The notes beneath the pieces are model-generated. The model did no database searches, was not told where the DNA came from, and saw nothing but the letters and a program-made list of their open reading frames with translations. Shown piece by piece: positions 30,681-38,756 of a stretch of DNA of 57,487 bases. This stretch comes from Rhodospirillales bacterium (GTDB taxonomy: Bacteria > Pseudomonadota > Alphaproteobacteria > Rhodospirillales > Magnetospirillaceae), in assembly GCA_014379805.1 (NCBI GenBank), contig JACMLB010000224.1, positions 1 to 57,487 of the forward strand. Reading direction: 5' to 3'. A program made the position numbers and the translations under genes. How positions within the stretch are numbered: the first letter of the stretch is position 1; every line of letters starts with the position of its first letter.

Positions 30681-31162
30681 AGGGCGGCCTCCTGTTCGCG
30701 GCGGATGACGATGCCCCGGCAATTGCTGGCCGGGTTGCGGCAGTCCTGGCCGCCCACATAGACGAATTTCAGGATTTCATCGCAGGGGTCGGGGTCGCCG
30801 GCATTCAGGCGGCGGATGAAGGTGGTCTTCGCGCACTTGGCCAGCCCCAGATTGTAGCCGCAGAACGAGGCGATGGCGGCCCGGCGCGGTTCGGACATGG
30901 GAACCTTGACCAGGGCGTCGATCTCACTGAGGGATTGGCCTACCTCGCTGGTGAACAGGCGGTCGCATTCCTGGGGGGTGGCGGTCTGGTTGGGCTGCAC
31001 CCCCTTGGTGTGGCCACGGCAGATGGTCCACACCTTGGCACCGTCCTGATAGGAGGTCAGGGCGAGGCCTTCCTTTTCGCTGATATAGGTAGTGGCGATG
31101 GCGGTGGCGCCGGCCCCGGCGGCGATCATCGCCAGCACCTTGACGGGCAGGCGCGCCATCAT
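30668..31162 (-). CDS. Endolysin, GH24 lysozyme with N-terminal membrane signal
   Basis: 164 residues. Residues 6-25 (PVKVLAMIAAGAGATAIATT) are weakly hydrophobic and Gly/Ala-rich, as in SAR endolysins. The catalytic triad is present with T4 spacing: Glu 31, Asp 40 and Thr 46 in EGLALTSYQDGAKVWT. It would degrade peptidoglycan at lysis. It overlaps the holin gene by 4 bp. Confidence 0.9.
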   Translation of the reverse strand: MMARLPVKVLAMIAAGAGATAIATTYISEKEGLALTSYQDGAKVWTICRGHTKGVQPNQTATPQECDRLFTSEVGQSLSEIDALVKVPMSEPRRAAIASFCGYNLGLAKCAKTTFIRRLNAGDPDPCDEILKFVYVGGQDCRNPASNCRGIVIRREQEAALCRL

Positions 31163-31338
31163 GGCTTTGCACCCCGGCGGCGCAGCATGGCGATCCACCT
31201 GGGCACCAGCAGGCCGGTCTGGGCCAGCACGTAGATGATGGTGACCACGGCCACCCATTCGTTGAGGGTCATTCCGGCCCAGGCTGCGCCAGTGAGGGCG
31301 GGGGCGATCTTGGCGACTGCGCCGTATTCATCCTGCAT
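31159..31338 (-). CDS. Putative holin
   Basis: 59 residues with one membrane segment (EWVAVVTIIYVLAQTGLLVPRWI) and a basic tail (MLRRRGAKP). Its position between tail X and the endolysin is that of the P2 holin Y. It is short for a holin, and single-segment forms are usual for class III holins or pinholins. Confidence 0.65.
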   Translation of the reverse strand: MQDEYGAVAKIAPALTGAAWAGMTLNEWVAVVTIIYVLAQTGLLVPRWIAMLRRRGAKP

Positions 31339-31340
31339 TT

Positions 31341-31553
31341 TCAGTCCCACAGGCTGGTCAAGGTTTTCGGGATGGTGATTTTTTCCGGCAACATGACCGT
31401 GGTGCCGTGGGGCAGGGCGGTGCCCAGATCGGCAAGGCCGGGGTTGGCGGCCAGGATGGCGGGCACCATGGCGGTATCGCCGTCGTAGCAACGGGCCGCG
31501 ATCTGATCGACGGTTTCGCCCTGTTTGGCGATGACGGAACGCAGGGCGGCCAT
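31341..31553 (-). CDS. Tail protein X (gpX-like, LysM)
   Basis: 70 residues. SVIAKQGETVDQIAARCYDGDTAMVPAILAANPGLADLGTALPHGTTVMLP is the LysM-like fold of P2 gpX. It lies between gpL and the lysis genes, as in P2. Its start overlaps the gpL stop. Confidence 0.92.
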   Translation of the reverse strand: MAALRSVIAKQGETVDQIAARCYDGDTAMVPAILAANPGLADLGTALPHGTTVMLPEKITIPKTLTSLWD

Positions 31554-32017
31554 CAGATCAGCTCCACCACCATTCGCGCCCGCCCGGTCAGCCGGGCCAG
31601 CGCCTCAGTCGATTGCTGCAGGTATTTGGCGGCGGTGTCTTCCAGGGCGTCGGCGCGGCCGTGGCCGGTCTTGGTGCTGTCGTAGTCGCGGGTGGTGTCC
31701 AGCAATTGGGCGCGGGCACGGGCGAAAACGGCGGTGCGGTACAACACAATCTTTTCCGAGGTGTCGCCGTACATGGTCGCCGGCACAAGGGCCAGAGTTG
31801 CGGCGGTCTGGGCCGAACGCCATGCGGCGATGCTGGCGTTGACCTCGATCATGGCTGCCTGGACGACGGCGCTCAGGCGGGCCGTGGAAAACACATCGCC
31901 ATGGCCGGTCTGCGCCTTGAAATCGTCGATATCCAGATTGGGGAACCAGCCGTCATTGGCGACGGTGGCCGGCGTTGCCCCTGGATTGTTGGACGGTATG
32001 AAGGCGGTGGACGACAT
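31553..32017 (-). CDS. Head completion protein L (gpL-like)
   Basis: 154 residues. WFPNLDIDDFKAQTGHGDVFSTARLSAVVQAAMIEVNASIAAWRSAQ matches the P2 gpL family that seals the filled capsid. An about 95-bp GC-rich gap separates it from the terminase small subunit. Confidence 0.9.
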   Translation of the reverse strand: MSSTAFIPSNNPGATPATVANDGWFPNLDIDDFKAQTGHGDVFSTARLSAVVQAAMIEVNASIAAWRSAQTAATLALVPATMYGDTSEKIVLYRTAVFARARAQLLDTTRDYDSTKTGHGRADALEDTAAKYLQQSTEALARLTGRARMVVELI

Positions 32018-32113
32018 GGGCGTGGCCTTGAAAAAGTGGCGGCGACGGCGGGTTGGGGTTTGGGCCTTTCGGTCCGCTCCCTTCCCCGCGCCGTCGCCGC
32101 GCCGGGGGGCCTG

Positions 32114-32776
32114 TTACGACCCGGCAGGGGCGTCGAGCGCCTTTTTCAGCCGGGTCAGCTCGGTCTTGACCCCGGATTTGGGGTCAAGGGTAAGGGCAGT
32201 TTCCAGATGCTGGACCGCCTGGGCGGCGTCGGAATCCTTGAGGATCAGCCCCAAAGCCTTGTGGGCCTTGGCGCGGACTTCGTCTGGCATGTCGCTTTCC
32301 GAGGTCAGATCCAACGCTTCCTGCAGCGGTTCGGCCAGCGCATCGGCGGCGGCGTCTTGTGCGGCGCACAACACCAGGGCGGAATCCGCGATTTCCTCGA
32401 CCACGGTGGTGGGCAGATCGCGGGCAAAGCGTTCCGGCATTTCCAGGCCGTGACGGATGCCATAGCCCGCGATATCCAGCGCGCCGAACCAGTCACCCAC
32501 ATCCAGCCGCCACAGCATCACCGTGGTGACCACGTCGTCCTGGGCGCCGCCATTGGCAGCCAGGACGCCGTCGATATAGGCATCGAAGTCCGGCAGCATG
32601 CCGCGCTTGGCCTCGATCTTGGCTGCGCGCGACTGGATGGCCTTGAGGCGGCCCTGATGGACGCGCAGCAAGGACGCAACGCCGTTGGTGACGGGGCCGG
32701 TGGCGGCCTCGCCCCCGGCGGCCCGCTGTTCGCGGGTCGCCATGGTGCGCTGGAAATGGGCGCGGGCGATGGACAT
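32114..32776 (-). CDS. Terminase small subunit (gpM-like endonuclease)
   Basis: 220 residues. MSIARAHFQRTMATREQRAAGG followed by LLRVHQGRLKAIQSRAAKIEAKRGMLPDFDAYIDGVLAANGGAQDDVVTTVMLWRLDVGDWFGALDIAGYGI is typical of P2 gpM, which cuts at cos. The C-terminus is a helical repeat-like region. It follows the capsid gene by 6 bp. Confidence 0.9.
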   Translation of the reverse strand: MSIARAHFQRTMATREQRAAGGEAATGPVTNGVASLLRVHQGRLKAIQSRAAKIEAKRGMLPDFDAYIDGVLAANGGAQDDVVTTVMLWRLDVGDWFGALDIAGYGIRHGLEMPERFARDLPTTVVEEIADSALVLCAAQDAAADALAEPLQEALDLTSESDMPDEVRAKAHKALGLILKDSDAAQAVQHLETALTLDPKSGVKTELTRLKKALDAPAGS

Positions 32777-32782
32777 AGCCTG

Positions 32783-33805
32783 TTACTCCCAGCCGGTGCC
32801 GGCAGCGTCGGGAAGCAGGATGCCGTCCAGCAGGGCGCAGGCGCTCAGATCTTCGACGACATAGGCTTCGTTGACCGACAGGTAATCCTCGACGCGGTCG
32901 CGCTTCGGGTTGTCGATGATCTGGCGGCGGTGGCTGTTCTTCTGCCAGTAGATGGACAGGTTCTTGGTGTTGGTCACCAGAAGGCTGTTCAGCGGGAAGA
33001 ACGGCACGCACAGCACCCGGCGGTTGCCCAGCAGGATGTTGGCCAGCAGGGTGGCGATGGCGTTCTTTTCCGTGGGCTTGTCACCATCGGCGGAATTGAG
33101 CAGCGCGAGATATTTCTCGTTCAGCAATTCCTCGGAGCAAATCACCACCAGACCGCTGTCTCGGCGGTGCCACGGCGCAATGAGGTTGTTCACGGCGTCG
33201 AATACCGCAGCGTCAAAATTGCGATAGTCGGCACCATCCTGAGGGCCGATCTTGAGGCCGGAAAGGTGGCGCTGCGGCGCCTGTTCGCGAATGACCTGCA
33301 GCCAGCCCTTGTTGACATCCTGCAGAAGCGGGTTCGCGGCCAAATCAGTCGTCGCCGCCGCCGAAGTGCCGTTCCAACCAATGGTCAGGCGATCGCGGGC
33401 GACCTGTTCGGTCGTGATGTCACGCATCATGGTCTGGAATTCAGGGAACTCCGACCAAGTGTCGAGGGTGTCGTAAGAGACCGAGGTGTCGAAATCAGTC
33501 TTGTGAACCTCCCACTCGCTGCCTTCCATCGACTTGATGTCGCGGGGCGCACGGTCGGCCAGGGTGGTATCGGTGCGGCCGGCGGCCGGCTTGCCAGCGC
33601 CCAATTTCAGGGCGCGGCCTTTCTGCTGAGTGACCGGGACGACGTTGATCTGGCCCAGGAACTCAGCTTGTTCCTGAACCTTCTTTTCCAGCGTCTGTTC
33701 GACGCTGGGCGCGATCGTGAATTGTTCGGTCGCGCTAGCAACGCCACTCAGCAGGGCAAGCTGAGAGGTGTAGGCGTGCAGGGCTTTACGGGTGGAAGTC
33801 TGCAT
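32783..33805 (-). CDS. Major capsid protein (gpN-like)
   Basis: 340 residues. MQTSTRKALHAYTSQLALLSGVASATEQFTIAPSVEQTLEKKVQEQAEFLGQINVVPVTQQKG is the classic P2 capsid start. The first about 30 residues are probably removed in maturation by the scaffold protease, as in P2. It follows the scaffold gene by 2 bp. Confidence 0.95.
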   Translation of the reverse strand: MQTSTRKALHAYTSQLALLSGVASATEQFTIAPSVEQTLEKKVQEQAEFLGQINVVPVTQQKGRALKLGAGKPAAGRTDTTLADRAPRDIKSMEGSEWEVHKTDFDTSVSYDTLDTWSEFPEFQTMMRDITTEQVARDRLTIGWNGTSAAATTDLAANPLLQDVNKGWLQVIREQAPQRHLSGLKIGPQDGADYRNFDAAVFDAVNNLIAPWHRRDSGLVVICSEELLNEKYLALLNSADGDKPTEKNAIATLLANILLGNRRVLCVPFFPLNSLLVTNTKNLSIYWQKNSHRRQIIDNPKRDRVEDYLSVNEAYVVEDLSACALLDGILLPDAAGTGWE

Positions 33806-33807
33806 GA

Positions 33808-34593
33808 TCAGCAATCCGTCTGGCTGGCGTCGGCGCCGCCGACCGGCGGGCGCTGCAGCGTGTTGGGGGTGTTGGACAGCTTGGTGGTCAGGTCGGCCAG
33901 ATCGGTGCTGAGCTTGGCCAGCTTGTCGGCCACGTCCTTGACGGCGGCGGCATCGGCGAAGTTGGCGGCCTTGTCCTTGATGGCGCCCAGTTCGGTGGCC
34001 ACAGCGATCATGGCTTCCTCGGTCTGGGCAAAGCGGGCATCGGTGGCCTTGGTCTGGCCGCTGAACAGCGCTTTGACCTTATCGACAAAGTTGGGGCCGG
34101 TGTCCTTGGGCTGTTCGTCCATCTCAAACGAGGATTCGAAGGCGACGGAATACAGGTTGGTCTTGACCTTGTCGGGCGACTTCACCGCCGCGAAGGTCAG
34201 CATCTCGGTGCCCAGGCTGGCCGGCGTATCCGTCGAGGCGAGACCGGCAAGGTAGGCTTCGCCCGTACCGGCGAAGTTGGGGTTGATCTCGATGGACCAA
34301 TAAACCTTCTGGCCGGCCTGCTTGAGCTTGACCAAATCGGGGAAGGCGTCGATCTGCGCCATCAACACGCGGGTGCCGTCGGGGCCGTCTTCGGCCTTCA
34401 GGGCCAGCACGTCGCCATACGCCTTGAACTGGCTGTCGGGGAACAACGACAGGTAGTGTTCGAGATTGACGCGGGCGCCGTACTTCTTCGGGTCGTAGTT
34501 GGCGGCCATCTGGTCAATCTGGGCCGGCGAAATGGTGCGGCCGTCGATGGTGGGACCGGACTGGGCCACGCGGAAAAATTTCGTGATGTTCAT
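33808..34593 (-). CDS. Capsid scaffolding/protease (gpO-like)
   Basis: 261 residues beginning MNITKFFRVAQSGPTIDGRTISPAQIDQMAANYDPKKYGARVNLEHY. This is the P2 gpO family: an N-terminal serine protease and a C-terminal coiled coil scaffold (here about 180-245). The start was chosen at MNITKFFR, the family's usual start. It is the first gene of the leftward late operon, facing the terminase ATPase gene across a 150-bp divergent region. Confidence 0.92.
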   Translation of the reverse strand: MNITKFFRVAQSGPTIDGRTISPAQIDQMAANYDPKKYGARVNLEHYLSLFPDSQFKAYGDVLALKAEDGPDGTRVLMAQIDAFPDLVKLKQAGQKVYWSIEINPNFAGTGEAYLAGLASTDTPASLGTEMLTFAAVKSPDKVKTNLYSVAFESSFEMDEQPKDTGPNFVDKVKALFSGQTKATDARFAQTEEAMIAVATELGAIKDKAANFADAAAVKDVADKLAKLSTDLADLTTKLSNTPNTLQRPPVGGADASQTDC

Positions 34594-34673
34594 GTCGCTC
34601 GGGTCCTTGGGGGGAAAGCGGCCTGTGATGTGGTCAGGCTGGACCGCTGCTGCCGGACCCCGCAAACCAGGGC

Positions 34674-34699
34674 GGGTTAGTTACCGGGGTTTCTAACCC
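34674..34699. promoter_or_regulatory. Candidate Ogr-type late activator site in the O/P divergent region
   Basis: GGGTTAG (34674-34680) and CTAACCC (34693-34699) with a 12-bp spacer that differs from the gpV copy at one base. It lies between the O (leftward) and P (rightward) genes, where P2 has its P and O late promoters. Its centre is 57.5 bp from the terminase ATG and 93 bp from the O start codon. Confidence 0.7.
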
Positions 34700-34743
34700 T
34701 GGCGTGCGTGCGGGGTCCTTGGGTGGCCCCACAGGCTGTGGCC

Positions 34744-36507
34744 ATGTATGACGCCGCCCAACCCACGCGCCTGAAGGCCCAAAACCTATTTTTCCAGGGA
34801 TACAGCGTTGCGGAAATCAGCCGCATGCTGGTGGTTCCCTATCCGACCGTTGACGCGTGGAAGCGGCGCGACGAATGGGACAAGGCGCCAGCGGCGTCCC
34901 GCATCGAGGCGACCATCGAGGCGCGGGTCAATCTGCTGATCGCCAAAGAGGTCAAGACCGCCGGCGACCTTTCCGAGATTGAATTCCTGATCAAGCAGAT
35001 GGAGCGGACCGCCCGTATCCACAAATTTGGGGAAAGCGGGCGCGAGGGCGACCTGAACCCCAATGTGGAAAAGCGGGGGCGGAGCAAGCGCAAGAAGGAA
35101 GAAAAGAACTTCCTGACAGAAGAACAGGTCGCGGCGCTGGTCAAGGCGTTCGAAGACGGCCTGTTCGACTATCAGCGCGGTTGGCTGGACGCCAAGAAGC
35201 ACCGCACGCGCGGCATCCTGAAGTCTCGCCAGATCGGCGCGACCTTCTATTTCGCCCGCGAGGCGCTGATCGACGCCATCACCACCGGCGACAATCAAAT
35301 CTTCCTGTCGGCGTCCAAGGCCCAGGCCCACGTTTTCCGCGAATACATCGTCCAGTTCGTCAAGGACGTGACCGGCGTGCTGCTGAAGGGTGACCCCATC
35401 GCCCTGTGGAACGGCGCGACCCTGTATTTCCTGGGCACCAACAGCAAGACGGCGCAGTCGTATCACGGCCATGTCTATTGCGACGAATTCGCCTGGATCG
35501 GTAAGTTCCGGGAATTCAACAAGGTGGCCAGCGCCATGGCCACCCACAAGAAATGGCGGAAAACCTATTTCTCGACGCCGTCCACCATTGGTCACGACAG
35601 CCATGGGTTCTGGTCTGGCGAATGGGCCAACAAGGGCCGGGCCAAGGCGGATCGGGTCGAATTTGACGTTTCCCATGCCGCCCTGAAGGACGGCGCCGTA
35701 GGTCCCGACGACATGTGGCGCCAGATCGTCACCATCGAGGACGCGGAGGCCGGCGGCTGCGACCTGTTCGACATCGCGGCGCTGCGGCGGGAATACAACG
35801 ACCAGGACTTCGCCAATCTGTTCATGGCGATCTGGGTTGACGACAACGCCAGCTACTTTGGCTTTGACGAGCTGCGCCGCTGCATGGTGGACAGCTGGGA
35901 GGTCTGGAAGGACTTCGAGCCCCTGGCTGCGCGCCCGTTCGGCAATCGGGCGGTGTGGATCGGCTACGACCCGGCGAAGTCGGGCGACAATGCCTCGATC
36001 GTGGTGGTGGCGCCGCCGCTGGCGGTGGAGACCAGCGGGACCTTCCGCGTGCTGGAGAAGCTGTTCGTCACCGGCTCGGACTGGGAAGACCAAGCTGCGG
36101 CCATCCGTGCCCTGTGCAGCCGCTACAACGTCGAGCACATCGGGATCGACAGCACCACCATTGGCCAAGGCGTGTTCCAGCTGGTGCGCCAGTTCTTCCC
36201 GGCGGTGCGCGAAATCACCTATTCCGTGGACGTGAAGACCCGGCTGGTGCTGAAGGCCAAGCAGCTGATCAGCAAGCGACGGCTGGAATTCGACGCCGGG
36301 TGGTCGGATGTGGCCCTGGCCTTCCTGTCCATCAAGCAGACCGTCACGCCCTCGGGCCGGCAGGCCACCTTTGCCGCCGGGCGGTCCAAGGAAACAGGCC
36401 ATGCCGATGTGGCGTGGGCGATCATGCACGCCTTGGACAAGCTGGATTTCATCGATTTTGATCACGCCCCCGGCAAGGTCGGCGGCGGTTTCGTGGAGAT
36501 TTACTAA
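34744..36507 (+). CDS. Terminase large subunit, ATPase (gpP-like)
   Basis: 587 residues. An N-terminal HTH (KAQNLFFQGYSVAEISRMLVVPYPTVDAWKRRDEWD, 11-46) precedes the packaging ATPase: deviant Walker A KSRQIGATF near 160 and Walker B VYCDEFAW near 244. A C-terminal RNase H-like domain begins IGYDPAKSGDNASIVVV near 405. It drives DNA packaging. No clear ribosome site precedes the ATG. Confidence 0.94.
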   Translation: MYDAAQPTRLKAQNLFFQGYSVAEISRMLVVPYPTVDAWKRRDEWDKAPAASRIEATIEARVNLLIAKEVKTAGDLSEIEFLIKQMERTARIHKFGESGREGDLNPNVEKRGRSKRKKEEKNFLTEEQVAALVKAFEDGLFDYQRGWLDAKKHRTRGILKSRQIGATFYFAREALIDAITTGDNQIFLSASKAQAHVFREYIVQFVKDVTGVLLKGDPIALWNGATLYFLGTNSKTAQSYHGHVYCDEFAWIGKFREFNKVASAMATHKKWRKTYFSTPSTIGHDSHGFWSGEWANKGRAKADRVEFDVSHAALKDGAVGPDDMWRQIVTIEDAEAGGCDLFDIAALRREYNDQDFANLFMAIWVDDNASYFGFDELRRCMVDSWEVWKDFEPLAARPFGNRAVWIGYDPAKSGDNASIVVVAPPLAVETSGTFRVLEKLFVTGSDWEDQAAAIRALCSRYNVEHIGIDSTTIGQGVFQLVRQFFPAVREITYSVDVKTRLVLKAKQLISKRRLEFDAGWSDVALAFLSIKQTVTPSGRQATFAAGRSKETGHADVAWAIMHALDKLDFIDFDHAPGKVGGGFVEIY

Positions 36508-36508
36508 G

Positions 36509-37489
36509 ATGACGAGCAAGCCTTCGTCCATTGAGGCCTTCACCTTCGGCGACCCGGTGCCGGTGCTGGATAGCCGCGATTTCATGGGCTATTTCCATTC
36601 CGCGTGGAATGGCCGCTGGTATGAGCCGCCGGTCAGCTTCGACGGTCTGGCCAAGGCGTTGCCCGCCAACCCGCACCACCAGAGCGCCATCAACTACAAG
36701 GCCAACCTGCTGGCCCATTATTTCCGGCCGCACAAGCTGCTGTCTCGGTTCGACTTCAAGCGGCTGGCGCTGGATTATCTGGTGTTCGGCAATGGATTCC
36801 TTGAGGCGCGGCGCTCGCGGATCGGCACCACCATGGCGCTGAAGCCTACTCTGGCCCGCTGGACCCGGGTCAAAAAGGGCGGCGACGTCATGATGCTGAT
36901 CGACGGCCAGGAACATGACTTCGAGCCCGGCACCGTGCTGCAGATCCTGGAGCCCGACATCAACCAGGAAATTTATGGCATGCCGGGCTATACCGGCGCC
37001 CTGCAATCGGCCTTCCTGAACGAAGCGGCCACCCTGTTCCGGCGCAAATATTACACGAACGGCAGCCACGCCGGTTTCATCCTGTACATGAGCGACGCCG
37101 CCGCCAGCCAGGACGATGTGGACGGCATCCGCAAGGCGCTGAAGGAGTCCAAGGGGCCGGGAAATTTCCGCAACCTGTTCATGTATGCGCCCAACGGCAA
37201 GAAGGACGGCATCCAGCTGATCCCCATCTCGGAGGTCACCGCCAAGGACGAGTTCTTCAACATGAAGAACGTCACCCGCGATGACGTGCTGTGCTCGCAC
37301 CGTGTCCCGCCCCAGCTGGTGGGCATCGTGCCAAGCAATGCCGGCGGCTTCGGCTCGGTCCCGGCGGCGGCTGAAGGGTTCTTCCGCAACGAGATCATGC
37401 CGCTTCAGACCGCGTTCGCCGTGGTCAATGAATGGTGCGGCGCCGACGTGGTGGTCTTCGACGACTACCGGCCAGTCACCGCCGCCTGA
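36509..37489 (+). CDS. Portal protein (gpQ-like, PBSX family)
   Basis: 326 residues. MTSKPSSIEAFTFGDPVPVLDSRDFMGYFHSAWNGRWYEPPVSFDGLAKALPANPHHQSAINYKANLL is the P2 portal start, and NVTRDDVLCSHRVPPQLVGIVPSNAGGFGSVPAAAEGFFRNEIMPLQ is the C-terminal signature. It starts 1 bp after the terminase stop. It forms the capsid vertex channel. Confidence 0.94.
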   Translation: MTSKPSSIEAFTFGDPVPVLDSRDFMGYFHSAWNGRWYEPPVSFDGLAKALPANPHHQSAINYKANLLAHYFRPHKLLSRFDFKRLALDYLVFGNGFLEARRSRIGTTMALKPTLARWTRVKKGGDVMMLIDGQEHDFEPGTVLQILEPDINQEIYGMPGYTGALQSAFLNEAATLFRRKYYTNGSHAGFILYMSDAAASQDDVDGIRKALKESKGPGNFRNLFMYAPNGKKDGIQLIPISEVTAKDEFFNMKNVTRDDVLCSHRVPPQLVGIVPSNAGGFGSVPAAAEGFFRNEIMPLQTAFAVVNEWCGADVVVFDDYRPVTAA

Positions 37490-37508
37490 TCAAGCATCCT
37501 CCCACCTA

Positions 37509-37547
37509 GGCCGCGCCCCCCACCCACGGGGCCGCGGCCATTTTTTT
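37509..37547 (+). terminator. Terminator of the P-Q operon
   Basis: GGCCGCGCCCC and GGGGCCGCGGCC form a strong hairpin with one bulge, followed by TTTTTTT. It lies 19 bp after the portal stop. Confidence 0.8.
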
Positions 37548-37785
37548 GCCCGTGAAACAGGCCCCGTGAAAACCGCCAACAATCCGCAGTCTCCCCCCGC
37601 CACGCCTGCGCTGCAAATCGACCTCGTTTTTTGCACTGCAGAGGCCCATCCGAAGCGGCGGGCAGGAAGCGGGTGAGGGATGTTATGCGCGCCCGGGTGT
37701 CTCTGCGGAATTTTGCGCTGATCCTGCATCAACTCACCAGGGGGATTAGGCCAATCAGCCTCAGCAAAGATTTTCGATAGGGGGC

Positions 37786-38085
37786 ACCATCGGAAAACGG
37801 TAATGCCGGTTATACCTGATTATAGCGTGTCGTAAGTTGTTGATGTATATGGCAAAAAACATAACCTCCATAAGGTAATATATAGTAATTTATTCCCGGC
37901 GAATTGGTTATGTTGTTGAATTGCTTATGTTTTTGATGTGGGCGATGTGACTGTATATATTGGTAATTTGATAACTCTTTCATTACTTATATATTACCTT
38001 GTCGCGGCGTCAAATTTCCGCGCTTTCCCAATGGCTTGCACGCTTTGAGGCTGGTTGATTACCTACATTACCGTTTTCCGGTGGT
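37786..38085. repeat. 300-bp AT-rich inverted-repeat element
   Basis: The outer arms at 37786-37805 and 38066-38085 match as an inverted repeat in 19 of 20 positions, including a perfect CGGAAAACGGTAATG / CATTACCGTTTTCCG core. Inner arms at 37872-37889 and 37982-38000 are also complementary with one extra base. GGTAAT occurs at 37799, 37874 and 37962, and its reverse complement ATTACC at 37993, 38058 and 38067. Base composition is far more AT-rich than the rest of the window. Confidence 0.8.
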
Positions 38086-38166
38086 CGCGGTTTTTAGTGC
38101 GCATTCGTGTACGCGCGTTAAGGCGCATGGTGCGCGCTGGCTCTCATACCAAGCGAGCACTAAAGC

Positions 38167-38224
38167 GGTGGGACACATTTGCCGGAAAGCATAATGACGG
38201 GATGGGAAACAAGAGTGTCCCACC
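38167..38224. repeat. Candidate integrase arm-type repeats, right side
   Basis: GGTGGGACAC at 38167-38176 and its reverse complement GTGTCCCACC at 38215-38224. They match the repeats near attL (641-677) and lie 37-85 bp inside attR, on the other arm of the reconstructed attP. Confidence 0.6.
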
Positions 38225-38260
38225 CCGACCTAACTGTTTGATATGGCTGGCTGGATGGCC

Positions 38261-38277
38261 CCCGGTCCCGGGCACCA
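38261..38277 (+). repeat. attR core (17 bp)
   Basis: Identical to the 17-bp tRNA-Phe 3' end at 578-594. The flanking base on each side differs from attL. Host sequence resumes immediately after it with the original tRNA terminator. Confidence 0.93.
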
Positions 38278-38280
38278 CTT

Positions 38281-38321
38281 TAAACCCCTGAAAGGTAATC
38301 CCTTTCGGGGGTTTTCCATTT
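38281..38321 (+). terminator. Displaced host terminator of tRNA-Phe
   Basis: AAACCCCTGAAAGG and CCTTTCGGGGGTTTT form a hairpin with a T-run. It begins 3 bp after attR and would have ended the tRNA-Phe transcript before integration. A second copy with 36 of 41 positions identical lies at 40815-40855. Confidence 0.8.
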
Positions 38322-38329
38322 GGGGCAAG

Positions 38330-38710
38330 TTATTCAGGCAGTTGCTGGCGATTTTTGGTGCCGGAAGTGATGTGCGACACCCGGAAACATGCTTGGCACC
38401 ATAATACTTGGCCGATGACATCCGTTAGGAGCCGGTAATCGGGGCTGCCACAGGCAGGGCAAGCCATCCCGCCTTGCGGATGCGGGTCAATATGCATACG
38501 CAGATCGCCGACGATCCATCTCCTTTCACCGGGCGTCCGGATCACCCAGCCCTGGCCTGCAAGAATGGACAGGGCCTCGCGGATCGGCGTGCGCGACATG
38601 TTGTAGCGCTGCGCAAGAGCGCCTTCCCCCAGCCGCGTTCCAGCAAGAAATACCCCTTTGAGCAAATCCGCCTTCAATTGCCGAAGGGCGATGTCCGTTT
38701 GCTTCAGCAT
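38330..38710 (-). CDS. GntR-type winged helix fused to a zinc ribbon
   Basis: 126 residues. Residues 1-70 (ALRQLKADLLKGVFLAGTRLGEGALAQRYNMSRTPIREALSILAGQGWVIRTPGERRWIV) are a GntR winged helix. Instead of an FCD or UTRA ligand domain, the C-terminus has CPACGSPDY (about 84-92) and WCQACF (105-110), a four-Cys zinc ribbon. This is an uncommon, short arrangement. The target is unknown; the GNAT gene is the closest same-strand neighbour. Confidence 0.75.
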   Translation of the reverse strand: MLKQTDIALRQLKADLLKGVFLAGTRLGEGALAQRYNMSRTPIREALSILAGQGWVIRTPGERRWIVGDLRMHIDPHPQGGMACPACGSPDYRLLTDVIGQVLWCQACFRVSHITSGTKNRQQLPE

Positions 38711-38756
38711 GTCTGGTTACCAACGGCGGGCATCGCGGGCCATTGGCGCTTGGGGG

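Larger units (their letters stand above)
37548..38260. other. Gene-free region between portal terminator and attR
   Basis: No supported coding frame in about 710 bp. It contains an AT-rich inverted-repeat element (37786-38085) and two GGTGGGACAC arm-like repeats. In P2 the cos site lies directly outside gene Q, so cos may be in the GC-rich first part (37548-37785), but no cos sequence could be recognised. Confidence 0.7.

Noticed and set aside
31613-34255. An 880-codon rightward open frame across gpL, gpM, capsid and scaffold genes
   Set aside because: It is fully antisense to four clear P2 head genes and has shadow-frame composition.
34786-36585. A 599-codon leftward frame opposite the terminase
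   Set aside because: The + strand frame has terminase motifs throughout; the reverse frame has none.
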